A stretch of DNA of 64,000 bases from Fratercula arctica (lineage: Eukaryota; Chordata; Aves; Charadriiformes; Alcidae): contig CANTUZ010000025.1 of the NCBI GenBank assembly GCA_947846985.1, positions 19,590,100 to 19,654,099 on the forward strand. Direction: 5' to 3'. Shown here piece by piece: positions 22,601 through 34,723 of this stretch. Every line of letters starts with the position of its first letter. The first letter of the stretch is position 1. A program made the translations under genes and the position numbers. Under the pieces are notes generated by a model that searched no databases, was not told where the DNA came from, and saw only the letters and a program-made list of their open reading frames with translations.

Positions 22601-25600
22601 TCACACAGAGATTAATATCTTTATTTTATAAATGAGGATTCAAAAGATGAAGTGTTTTTCATCTTTGTAGTCACTAGCAGAGGCAGGACCTGAGCCTAGG
22701 TGGGTGTCTTGACCATCATGTGGCAAATCAATTCACACCTTGACTCTCCCTGTTCTCCAATTTTCCTTTCTCTTATGCAACCAGTGCAGGTCAACAGGAA
22801 TTACTGGAAACTGTTCTTGGTGGCTGGGAAACTTATCTAACACATTCGTGTCTTTAATGGCATAATTATTTATTGCAGGGAGATGAGGACCGCGATACTT
22901 AGTTTTGTGTGTAAAGCTATCCTGTTCATGGGCTTGATGTTCAGGGCTGTGAGTTACCAAATTAAACTAGACAAAAAAAGGCTTTTTAACAGCATCTGCC
23001 TATAGCACTAATATAGGTCTTTTTCAGAGTTTTACATGTGTAAAAGCTTTAGATCATGATTTAAAAGCTTGAGCAATGTCACTTGTGAAAGTTACCTCTG
23101 AAACCTGTACAGCAAATGCGTTTTAGCATATACCTATATGCTTGAAATACAGCAAAATGATTGAAGCTGATCACTTATTAAGCCCTTTTTTAACTTTTTG
23201 GAGTGTTCTTTATAAATTATAATGATTTTATTGTACATTATTTTTAATTTTTGAGGTCTAATGGGATAAAGCTATCACAAAGGCAAAATAAATCTTGCTT
23301 GCCTTTCAAATCATTCCTATGGTGTGATATAAGATAAGAACGCTGTACCCAAATATTTAATTTTATACCTAAACTAATCAATTAACCATTTTTCCATTAT
23401 TATTATCCTTTGGGTTGGATAGTGTTTATGTGTTGCACTGTTGGTTAAGTTTGATGTTTGCAGCAGCAAACCCAATGCTTTCTTTAAACTATTTTATTAC
23501 TAAAAATCATTCATGTCACAACCTGATTAGGCTTTATATATACTTAAAGAGTTTTCAGAATAGCATTGTGCATGGTGGCAGACCAGCACTACCCAGACAC
23601 GGATTCAGAGAGGGGGTTGAATACAGAGAAAGGCTCTGAAGGTGCAGCCTGGGTCTTCTGCATTAGCTTCAGCTGATTCATGCACCCCACGTGGCATTGC
23701 CACACGTCTGTCCCCCTCTGCGTTTACATTGGGGCTCCCACCTAATACCTAGGCAACCAAATCCCAAAGAATTAAAAGGCCATGTGCTTTTCATTAAGCA
23801 AATGAAAAGAAAATCACAGTCCTTGCCCCGAAGATTGTACACTGTAATCAATGGCAGCATTAATGGGAAACTTCACTGCACTCAGAGGAGCAGTAAAACA
23901 TGCATGATGGAATCCTGAAGACGAGACAACCAGTAAACTACTTACTCTGGCTTCATTAGCCATTAGAGTAGGATAATGGCACTTACCTTACCCCACCAGA
24001 GATTAGTTAGTCCTCACTAGCACAAAGTTATGGAGGAAAAAAAAAAAAAAAAAATCCCTCCAATTCTTGCCTTAGTGAGGTTGGCAGTGGGTGAGGATGG
24101 GACCCAGGTTGTGCCGCGTGGCTCTGGTCGCTGTCCTGGTTCTGGAGTACAGGGATGTTTGTGCATGGGCTCTTGGCTTATATAAGAGCAGCAATGTTGG
24201 GTGTGTGCAAGCTCTGCGCTGCTCCAGCACACTCTTCCCAGCATGAGGGGAAGGAAGGAATTGGTTTACCAGCCTGACCTTTCACATTTGGGGTTCAAGC
24301 GTGGTTTCACGCCCAAGCAAGCATGTTTGGAGATCATTGTCAGCTGCCCTGCAGACATTTAGCTGCTTTGACAAAAGCCCTGTGCCGATGAAACCTCACT
24401 CAGCAATCTATGCCGCGGGACCTGTCTGTGGCTGACAAAACAGAGGTGTGGAGCAGAATTGACACCACCGCATGGGGAGGATTGTGCAACACCTGTCCAC
24501 ACCGTGCCTGGTGCAAGATGATGCCATTTATCTTTATAAGCATTTTTATTAAAAGTAGGTCCTAGAGCAAGCAGACTTTGCAGTGTGACTTTTTTCATTA
24601 AATGGGCTAATGCGGTCTCTGCTGACTCAAAAAGCCAATCAACAAGCCCTCTGAATCTTTGATCCATTTTTCTACTTAGCTGTTCTCTAAAGGCTCAATT
24701 TCCTCTCCTGTCATGCTTTAGAGAGGGGGAAAATACACAGCCTAGTCCCCAAGTTATAATACAATTATTTGGTGCAAGGGAATTTTTTTTTTCACTTGAA
24801 TAAATCAGTTGTTAATTAAAGCTTTTTGATGTAGTATGAAAGGAGTTATATTTGATACCAACAGCTGTATGCTGTTGGATTTATAGTCCTTTGGGGGGGT
24901 GTTGGTTACAGCGATCCATTTCTCCCCCTTCCCCCACGAAACACACACACACATACTCACTTCAAAGACCATTAACTGATCCTGTGTTTTCAATTAGAAG
25001 AATATTTTTGCTGTTGTTTTCACTTTTCTATACATTGGTTGAAAACAGAAGAGCAACGGTTCATCACCTTGGCCATTTCCCCCAGGGTAAAGTCTTGTAC
25101 CAGTGGCAGCGAAGACATTTGTGACACTGCCAGGGTAAAGGCTCTGCTTCAGGCTGGTGGGTTGATCATGAACGTGGTTCCCTAGCTTAGCATGTTGCAT
25201 CTGCAAATAGTAGGCATGGACAGACTATTTCCTCCGATTTCCACTTTAAGCAGGTTAAATTACTGCTGTGAGAATTGAACCAAACTTTCAAGTAATGCAT
25301 AAGGTGTTTGGAAGCTGTGTGATGCATTTGGGTTAAAGTATCACTGTAGTCTTCAATCTGGGCAGAATTAGGGACCTGGGCAAGTTGGAGGGACTTGGGT
25401 TTGGTTTCCAGATGGGAAATTGGAGAATACAATGGAAAACAGTGGCAGAGGGGGCGTGGATTATGTACAATTCCTTTTCTTCTAATCCTCTCCGAAGAGT
25501 AGATCGAATTCAATGTACATTTGGTGCTCTTACTTAATTGATTGACTTGCCTGTTTCTAATTTCTCAGAAATTACTCGACACTCATCTGCTTAGCTATGA

Positions 25601-28600
25601 CTGTTTCTCACTGGGCCAGGGACTACATGCTGGGGATATTTCCAAGAGGATGTGGCATCCCAAAGGGCTGTCCTATAATGCCCTCTCTCCCCTTCCTCAC
25701 CAGCAAGGAGGAGAGTGTCCTTGGAAGAGCGCTGGTGGCTTTTGGCTACTTAATGTGGCAGTCACACACAGATTAAGGAGAAGCTTTTCTGTAAGTGATG
25801 CTGTTTTCAGTCAATTCCCAGCATGGTGTTCATTAACTGTAATGGAAGTGGTTGAGCAGAAAGTGTGTTTCTTCAGACTGGTTTGCACCTGAGGAATGGC
25901 AGTAGGACTTTCCAGTCTTGTGGACTAACATGTAGGGCACATTTTAGAGATGATCCAAGCTCAGGTGAGCAAAGAATTAGGATCAGATTCCCATGCAGAG
26001 GAGAGAGAAAGTCCTGCTTCTCCAAAAATCCCTATCCCAGGCAAGGCTGTCCTACTGCTGCCATTTAATTTGTTTTAATCCGATGGGGGGAAGGGGGGAA
26101 ATGGGTCTTAATTAATTGATTTCTACTCCAGACTGAAGAGGAAAACCCACTTCAGAACAAATTAATGCAATCAAAATCTTCAGGTTGTGATGAGGCTGCT
26201 GTCAGAGTTCCCTGTTTGTGAGTAAATGAGTGAAGGTTTCCAGCTCTGAAGGATGGGAGAGGCATTTCTGAAAGATGGTAGCTGGAGATGTGGGCTTTTG
26301 GTGAACACGAAGAGCTGGAAAGTAGGGTGGCTTCCTCCTGTTCCCTACTTCACCCCAGGGAGCATGTCTGTCACCGTGGCCTTGAATCTTTTCTGTTGAG
26401 TCTAAGTCAGAGTTTAAGGAACTGAATGATGGTGGAGACCAGCCCTGTTGCAGATGGGTGGCTGGAAAGGAGCAGAGATGCCTATGCCATGTCACCATGT
26501 TCTTTCTCTGCTCTCACTGTGACTATGTTTCATTCTTTCCCTGCTATCTGTCCATCTGTCTATCTAGATAACTAGCATTATTTTTCCCTTCCTGGTACCT
26601 CTGCAGTAGTGATGGGGATATCAATGCCTGCCTACTTAACCCAATTTCTGGAATCCCATGTGTATTACATTGTTGGTAATACTTTTCTGGTATGCACACA
26701 TGGCGTTATGTACAGTTGCACATTGTGGACTTGCCAGGAGGGGTTTTAGGCCACTGAGACTGGCAGGAGACTTGGGGAATGGCCGTACATCTTGGTGTGA
26801 TGGGAAATGCCTTCCAGTTTTAGTATTACATTGCTTGTTCCAATGACCTATTCTGGTAAGGGCTTATTTATCTAAGGATCAGTTTAATATGCTATTTCTC
26901 GGGGCTGTAGAAAAGGTTTTTTTTCTGCATTACCGAGGGACTTTCTGTTTGTTCTATAATGTGTTGTTTTAGTAGGACCTATAGAAATACAATATTAAAA
27001 GCTTCATAAATGGATTTGATAGCAGAGCACAAAAAGAGAACGATTGTTCATGAGGAGTTTGATTTATAAACCTTTGACAGTTATTTTGCAACTTCTGTCT
27101 ATTTTCTACTTTGCCTATTTGGGTTTAGTTGAAGAGGGAAAAAAATTAGTTATCAAATGAGGAAATTAAAATTTTGTATATATATGGAAGAAAACACATA
27201 TTTTCAGTTGTGTGCATGTCATCTGCTTGCTGGAAACCAGGGTAGATATCTTATGGATGTCTCAGTTTGCGTCATTTCTGTATTACTAATTGAGGACTTT
27301 GAACCAAGAATATCTGGCTTTAAGTTAATAAAAAGCAGTATGTATGTGCTCAAGAACTGGAATAACATCTCTACCAAGCATCCAGAAAAGCTATACTGAG
27401 CTTCTCTTTGCATGACACACTCTTGTGATGCTTCATACAAATTCCCAGCAAGGTGCTATATTCTTCTGAGCTAGCTGAAGAGGTGATACTATTCTACTGT
27501 TGCTACTATGCAGCCATCCTAAAATATTGTCTTCTGAGTTATTCAGTCATTTGGAGAGAAGGGAGAGAATAAAAAACGTGTTGGCTTTGCGTGTTTCTGC
27601 AGGTATATGGATCCATCAAAAGTTACAGGTGAAAAAATGAAAAACAGAGAGACAGAAGTGAAGGAAAGGCAAGAAGGGAGAGTACAAATGTCAGCAATGA
27701 AAGCAGTGAACTCGTTAGCCCAAGGCAAGTGCAAAAGAGGACCTGACCATTAAGGGCCACTAAAGGGGCTGGTGAAAAAGTGTCGGTGTGGTGGGGAAGG
27801 TGACAGGGGAGGTCAAGGAGAGAGCTAGGGAGGAGCAAATAGGGATGGGGAGGAGAAACCACATGGTAAGAACTGGGACAAACTGTGCACAGACATGTCT
27901 GCGCAAAGCCATTGGATGGACTTACTTGAGGAGAAACATCTTGGGTCTGTGTTATTTCTCCTGCTCCTGAATAAACAGCAGGAACAGTTAGTAGGGTGTG
28001 TGTGACAGGGCAGTGTCAGTGACTCCTATATTTGGGTTATTTAACATGCTCCACTGTAACATGATTTCACAGAGTTTTGGAGACCATCTTGTTTTCTTGT
28101 CTATGAAGACCAGCATTTTTAAATTCCTAATGTTTTCCATTATCAAAGGTTCTTGTGGCCTCTTTACTTTTTTTTTTTTTTAAAAAGAAGCTGTAATATC
28201 TCAATTGTTTGAAAAAGAGCCTTTGAATCTTGTCAGGGACAAAAGCTCTGCATCCAAAGACATGCCCTTCCCTTCTCCCATGAAACTCCCCTCCGTTCTG
28301 AGTTATGGGCTGTGCAAGATTGCCGTTCCCCATTTCTCACTTGTGTTTCTCAGGAAAATGTTGGCAGCAGGTCAGAATAATAACTGAACACAAATCTTCT
28401 GCAGAGCTGGGCCCACAGTACAGCGAAAGCAAAAATAGCAAAGAGAGAAATCCCCGGAGGCTCATGGGGCAGGTGGAGCTGGTATCTCACCCTTTGCAAT
28501 CTCTCACTAGCAGTGGTTGTAGTGAGTCTTGCCAGCCAAAGCAGTGCCTATCTGTCTCTGATGATCCTTGATGAAGGAAAGGATTCCACTTTTGGACCCA

Positions 28601-29745
28601 ACTTAATTTCTGTTTTCTGTGTTCAGTCTGCTGAATCAACCAGCTAAAAAATTAGGAAGTGCTGGATTATCCTTGTTGGTGCAGCCATGATGCGGGCTGG
28701 GGCACATGTGTGTTAATCCCATGGCGACATGCCTTTCCTATCCTGTGCAGGAGACTGCCTTGGTCATGCTGCCAGGGAGACAGCCAGTCAAACATAAATA
28801 AGTTTGCACAAATAGCTATAAAGTTGGGAAATACCTATGTTTTTGATGCTTGCAGTCTAAACATCTTTGTTATTGCAGTGACCAATGTTATAAACACACC
28901 AAAAGTGTGTGTATCTATACATATGTATACACATGTTAGATGATATACATCTGGATGGCTCTATAAGCATCACTATATGGGATGTACGCACACTTAGACT
29001 AAAATAAATAGAAATTACATTTTGCAGTGGTACAATGCAGAGCAGCAGCAGAATCCCAGCCTTTTTTGAGAGGTGAATCTAATAAAAATGTGTATTTGCT
29101 GATAAACACATGAGAAAACTCTGTGTTTACATACATGCACGTGGCACCGAGTGCATTGGTGAGGTCATCAAGCAAAGGCAGCTGCATGCATCCGCGTTTG
29201 CTCCTATATAACTGCTTTATTTCCTTTTGAATAACAAGGAGGCTCCCCCCAGCTCCCCCAGAGCTGCAGGCTCCGTTTCTGACAATGCACAACCGCGTTG
29301 CTCGTTGGAGTGCCTGTCATTAAGCAATGCACTGATTATTCTGGCAGCTCTGCTACTCAAGTCCCCATGGATGGAGTCATACATGGAGAGAACTGAATTT
29401 TGCCAAGAATAGGGCTAAAGGTCGTTCCATGCAGTGGACAGCTGTGTCCAGTCAAATCGAAACTATTGCTCCAAGTGTTACCAACAGAATAACTGATAGC
29501 TCTGTTATCAGTTCATTTACACTTGCGTCCTGTTACAAATTAAACTGAAATTGTGGCACACAGGAGCGGAAAGTTGCTTTTCTGCCAAGTGACAATTCAT
29601 TATATCACCAATTTCCAAGTGCAGCCATTATAGACCATTGCTAGGGCTTTTTGGGATTTCTAGCAATGAAGATTTAGGATCCTGATTTTCTGCAATGGGC
29701 AAATTTCCCATTAGCACTTGCACTCATCTTCTAATCCTATAGGTT
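19677..29745. other. Unique sequence without recognised gene
   Basis: About 10 kb with no recognised exon or transposon. Simple tracts include an 18-base poly-A at 24037-24054, a short AC run near 24941, and a purine-rich zone at about 27620-27860. A block at about 22150-22280 with several TTTATGACAG/CATAAATA-like words, and one at about 24340-24680, look like possible conserved non-coding elements, but that is only an impression. Confidence 0.55.
24037..24054 (+). repeat. Poly-A tract (18 bases)
   Basis: Uninterrupted A run after TGGAGG. No retroposon body is recognisable on its 5' side, so it is called a simple tract. Confidence 0.85.
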
Positions 29746-29778
29746 GAAAAGGAAATTGACAAATCGAAAAGGAAATTG

Positions 29779-30678
29779 ATGAGTGGCATTCCTCAGGGGT
29801 CAGTACTGGCACCAGTGCCATTTAACATCTTTGTCGGTGACATGGACAGTGGGATTGAGTGCACCCTCAGCAAGTTTGCCGACGACACCAAGCTGTGTGG
29901 CATGGTCGACACACGGGAGGGAAGGGATGCCATCCAGAGGGACCTGGCCAGGCTTGAGAGGTGGGCCCGTGCAAACCTCATGAAGTTCAACCAGGCCAAG
30001 TGCAAGGTCCTGCACCTGGGTCATGGCAATCCCAGGCACAAATACAGGTTGGGCAGAGAATGGATTGAGAACAGCCCTGAGGAGAAGGACTTGGGGGTGC
30101 TGGTGGATGAGAAGCTCAACATGAGCAGGCAATGCATGCTTGCAGCCCAGAAAGCCAACCGCATCCTGGCCTGCGTCGAAAGAAGTATGGCCATCAGATC
30201 CAGAGAGGTGATTCTCCCCCTCTACTCTGCTCTCGTGAGACCCCACCTGGAGTACTGTGTCCAGCTTTGGAGTCCTCAGCACAAGAAGGACATGGACCTG
30301 TTGGAAGGGGTCCAGAGGAGGGCCACAAAGATGATCAGAGGGCTGGAGCACCTCTCCTATGAAGACAGGCTGAGACAGTTGGGGTTGTTCAGCCTGGAGA
30401 AGAGAGGGCTCCGAGGAGACCTTATAGCGGACTTTTAGTACCTGAAGGGAGCCTATAGGAAAGCTGGGGAGGGGCTGTTTGCAAGGGCATGTAGCGATAG
30501 GATGACGGGCAATGGTTTTAAGCTAGAGCAGGGTAGGTTTAGATTAGACATTAGGAAGAAGTTCTTTACTGTGGGAGTGGTGAGACACTGGAACAGGTTG
30601 CCCAGAGAAGTTGTGTATGCCCCATCCCTGGAAGTGTTCAAGACCAGGCTGGATGGGACTTTGAGCAACGCGGTCTAG
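29779..30678 (+). pseudogene. CR1 ORF2 fragment (RT), one in-frame TAG
   Basis: The frame is open from the truncation to a TAG at 30436-30438, then continues in the same phase to the expected ORF2 stop at 30676-30678. It keeps the palm SGIPQGS box and the catalytic FADD box (29875-29886) plus the thumb region. The fingers and the endonuclease are missing. The TAG sits where the other copies have a Gln codon (CAG). CR1 'B' has the identical TAG. Confidence 0.9.
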
Positions 30679-30774
30679 TGGGAGGTGTCCCTGCCCATGG
30701 CAGGGGGGTTGGAACTAGATGACCTTTAAAGGTCGCTTCCAACCCAACACATTCTATGATTCTATGATTCTATG
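29779..30774 (+). mobile_element. CR1 LINE 'A', 5'-truncated (about 1 kb)
   Basis: The element starts inside the reverse transcriptase palm (SGIPQGS motif) and runs to the 3' block and ATTCTATGATTCTATGATTC tail. A 14-bp direct repeat GAAAAGGAAATTGA (29746-29759 and 29766-29779) lies at the 5' junction. The last 530 bp are identical to the inverted copy 'B' at 56847-57379 while the upstream part is clearly more divergent. Confidence 0.95.
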
Positions 30775-33700
30775 AAATGTAAAGCTCTGGTAACTGGCCT
30801 CTTTTCTCAGCTCTGCTCACAACAAATAACATAAAGTACAGAATTGTTCCTTGACTTCTCCAGCTTTCCAAGTTTGTTTTTTTTTCTTCTTTTTTTGTTG
30901 TTTTTTGTTTCCTAATCAGGACATTTGAATTCAGACAGGAGGAAAAGTATGAAATATCTTGATTCTGACACAAACTCTTCTGCATGGAGGTAGGATGTAG
31001 CAGCAAAAGCAGCTTAGCAACAGAGCTTATATGCCAGTTCATCTCAGCACAGCATCTTCCCCTGAACCCACTCCTAAGCCATCAGCAGGCCAGAAAATGC
31101 CTTCTACCCAAGATCCTCAGTGGGTCCTAGCAACTAAGCTGAAAGCCTGGGACTTGACCACATTTGGAATAAACTTGCCCCAAAACATCAATGCTAATTA
31201 GCTCTTGTTATAAATGGATTAAGTGAGACACCATCTGCAACGGGGCATTTTGATTTGGGTTGTGTCTCAGTAATTAGATGCACATAAGCTGGCTGGGGAG
31301 CTGTCAGTCAGCAAGCAGCAGTTCCCTTTGCAGTATTAGGGAGAAGAGCTCTTCTGTGTCCCATCATCTGTTTTGCTGTGAACCTTTGGGTGATGTACCA
31401 GTGATCAAATGGCATTGAGCGTGAACCAAAATCCTCCCCTGAGCCACAGCCATGTGACTCAGTGACTTCAGAACTTCACTCCTCGTGCAGCTGAGCAATG
31501 CTATTTTATTTATAGTGCTAAACGTTCTTCATATGGTGGCTGTTAATGTTAACACCGTCCTTCCCTTTGATCCATGCCAGCCTTCCCCCTGTTTGGGGGA
31601 AAATGTGTTCGATGCCGTCATGAAATTAATTAGAACAACGCTGATGATAGAAAAGTATACAAAATTGAAATTATAGATGAGTGAATGTGCGCAACTCTGG
31701 TGGTGTGAGCATTTGTGGTGTTCTCACCTACAGCTGGGCTAGTTGTCCTGGGCTCCCTTTCTAGCTGATGGAGAGAAATAGATAACTCCAGTGAGATCCA
31801 CCTATTTCAGACATCAACTGTGTTAGGAGGAGAGGAATCACTACAGGGAGTCCCTGGTGATTTGTTTGGATGAAGCTGTCTGTTTTTTAGACATCTATTT
31901 TTAATAGATGTCAGGAGGTAAAAATCCTGCTTTTCCTCCCACATCTGGAGCTTTTATGAGAATAAAATGACCAGGCAGCAACTTACTTTAATGTGAGGAA
32001 AGGCAGAAAATAAAAAGGCAGCTTGACTGCTCCTGACAGAGCCTTTATCAGCTCCATAAATAAAAGGCATATGCATGTAATGGCTGACTGCATCTCAGAT
32101 TGCAATACCAACGTTTTAAAAGCCTGCTGATGGAGCATCTGCTTATTTCATTATTCCTCCAATGTCTTTGCAGGTAAGTCAGTCATGCATTATACAGTAC
32201 CATCTCTAGCAATGCATGACCGGAGTGGACAGTGTAAAAATTCTGGATGGCCCATTACTTTCCCTTACCTTCCAGGAGAGACAAACATAAGGAATGATGT
32301 ATTCAGTTAATGGTCAAAATTTGTGAAATAAAAACCTATTTGCAGTGAACTAGGATTTGCATTTTTTTAAAGGAAGGAGAACAACTCTATCTCATTACTA
32401 TGTGAGCTGGCTGCATGCAGAGCAAAGATCATTTTCAGTAAACTCCTGCTCAGAAAACATACTGAGGGTCTCAGTATTAGTCAGGTGAAAAAGGAAGTGT
32501 CATGCTTTACTGGAAAACAGATACCGTGGTAAGTTACAAGAGCTTATGGTGAGCCTTGGCATTGCAACAGCATTCTGCGGAGCCCAGGTACAAATTCAGC
32601 CTGTCCCTGAGCGCAGACTATCCTGTCTTGTGTTATCATCAGTAGTGTGGCAGAGGAGGTTCACAGTAGTCCCACTGAATTAAAGTTTCCCTTTAGGAGC
32701 AGAATTTGGTCCAGCGTTTGTAAAATACAGCTCATTGGAGAAGAGCAGCAAACTGTCTCCCCACATGGGTTTTTCAGTGGGCAAGTTTATGTTAGCCTCA
32801 TGCTGTGTCCCACTGCCATGCATCACAAATGCTTCCTTTGGTTGTTGTTCAACTAAAAATTCTGGATGTCAACGCCTTGGGTTTTTAAGCAGTGTTTGCA
32901 CTCAATAAGAATTGATTTTCTCAGGCACAAACTCCTGCTCACCTGCATGACATTGACTTGGCTTGGCATCCATAATTCACCATCCTCCAGCACCCAGACA
33001 TGTAGACCTGAGGATGTCCACTGGCTTTCCTTGCAATTCTCCTCCCTTCTCCGGCCATGTGCTTTTGGGGTGTAGCAACATGAGCTTGCTGTGTTTCTTT
33101 GGGTACCTACTGGACTTTTTTATAGAAGACCCAATCCAGAAGCTGGTTTTGTCACTGAAGAAAGGGGCCTGAAGGAAGGATCCATAGTACTATGTAACAC
33201 TGTGGTGGTTCAATATTGGGTGATATTACATATTGACCAATCTACATATAAATTCATATCTGTTGTAGGTCTTTTTTTGGTCAGAGACAGTAAAAAGCTG
33301 TTAGCCATTGATCTGCTTATGTGAAATGAGTTTCTGGGCCTCTGTCCAGTTGTTCATAACCTCATCCATTTGATATGCACTCAAAAATTTTTAAAAACTG
33401 CTTCTGGATCCAGCAGATGTAACAGGGATGAACATGATAAAAGAGAGCCATGGAAGTGGCTTTCAGTTCTGGAGTACATGAGGAGGTAGGCAGCAAAAGA
33501 TTTTTAGCTTTATAAGCTTTCCTAATTAGCATCCGTAGTTGAGGAAATACTGTAAGACATTTTCCACAAGTATTCATTAGCTGTTAGGTTTTTATAAACT
33601 TGGTTAGACTTTGTACACTTTCTCCCACCATCCCTTCGTGTTTGCTCTTGACAAATATTCCAGCAAAAAAGTTTGCAAGCGGGAGTGTTTGTGGAGGCTG

Positions 33701-34135
33701 CGAATACTGGAGAATATTCCTGAATAGTGCCTTTAATATTCCCGCTGGAAACCTGCTTCTAGGGATCATAATGTCCCTCTGTTCAGGAGACAAACATCAC
33801 TGTGTCATACAGACATATAACAGCTCATGAATTGGGAAGAGATCAAGAAGAGTTTTTAGAAAAGAATTTCAAATACATATTTTTAGGAAAACAGCAACCT
33901 GATAATAGCTCACAAATCAACACACTGAATATGTCAAATGCCTGTCTCTTCTGTAGTGCTCCATTTCTGGGATTTAACATCACCAACAAATTTCGAAAGC
34001 AAAACCAAATATTTTATTTTCTATTCTCCTCAGTTTCAATCTATGGAAGAAAAGAGGTGTTTAAAAAAAAAAATCTGGTCTGTTTAGAATAGCTGCCATA
34101 ACATTGTTTCTTATTGACCGATCTCTAAGTAAGAG
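30775..34135. other. Unique sequence without recognised gene
   Basis: About 3.4 kb. It has T-rich runs at about 30877-30910, a 10-bp stem/3-nt loop inverted repeat at 31890-31912, and a sequence near 32174 that resembles a splice acceptor directly joined to a splice donor. No exon was recognised. Confidence 0.55.
32145..32182 (+). other. Acceptor-plus-donor motif (possible recursive splice site)
   Basis: A pyrimidine-rich stretch with TTCCTCC and TCTTTG is followed by CAG|GTAAGT, the junction falling between 32173 and 32174. An acceptor directly fused to a strong donor is the defining pattern of recursive (ratchet) splice sites in long introns. Whether the window lies in an intron is unknown, and chance cannot be excluded. 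Confidence 0.25.
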
Positions 34136-34723
34136 ACCCTGGCCAGCAGGTCAAGGGAGGTCATCCTCCCCCTCTACTCTGCATTGGTGAGGCCACATCT
34201 GGAGTACTGTGTCCAGTTCTGGGCTCCCCGGTTCCAGAAGGACAGGGAACTGCTGGAAAGGGTGCAGCAGAGGGCTACCAAGATGATTAGGGGACTGGAA
34301 CACCTCTCTTATGAGGAAAGGCTAAGGGATTTGGGTCTCTTCAGTCTGGAAAAAAGACGGCTGAGGGGGGATCTTATCAACACTTATAAATACTTAAAGG
34401 GTGGGTGTCAGGAGGATGGGACCAGGCTCTTTTCAGTAGCGCCCGGGGACAGGACAAGAGGCAATGGGCACAAACTTGAGCATAAGAAGTTCCACCTAAA
34501 CATGAGGAGGAACTTCTTTACCCTGAGGGTGGCAGAGCACTGGAACAGGCTGCCCAGAGAGGTGGTGGAGTCTCCAACTCTGGAGACATTCAAAACCCGC
34601 CTGGACGTGTTCCTGTGTAACCTGCTCTAGGTGACCCTGCTCTGGCAGGGGGATTGGACTAGATGATCTCCAGAGGTCCCTTCCAACCCTATGGTTCTAT
34701 GATTCTATGATTCTATGATTCTA
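34136..34723 (+). mobile_element. CR1 LINE, 5'-truncated (about 590 bp)
   Basis: The fragment starts near CTGGCCAGCAGGTC, covers the C-terminal part of ORF2 and the 3' block (GGACTAGATGATCTCCAGAG), and ends in four ATTCTATG-like units. Word-level differences from CR1 'A' ([15 protein letters not shown] rather than [15 protein letters not shown]) place it in another CR1 subfamily, shared with the long copy at 46626. Confidence 0.95.
34184..34630 (+). pseudogene. CR1 ORF2 C-terminal part
   Basis: A frame of 148 residues from the thumb region (RPHLEYC) to the natural stop at 34628-34630, with no internal stop. The catalytic palm is absent because of 5' truncation. The sequence retains [13 protein letters not shown] near the C-terminus. 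Confidence 0.88.

Noticed and set aside
34690..34723. ATTCTATG direct repeats as a CRISPR-like array
   Set aside because: These are the normal tandem 8-bp tails of CR1 elements; there are no spacers.
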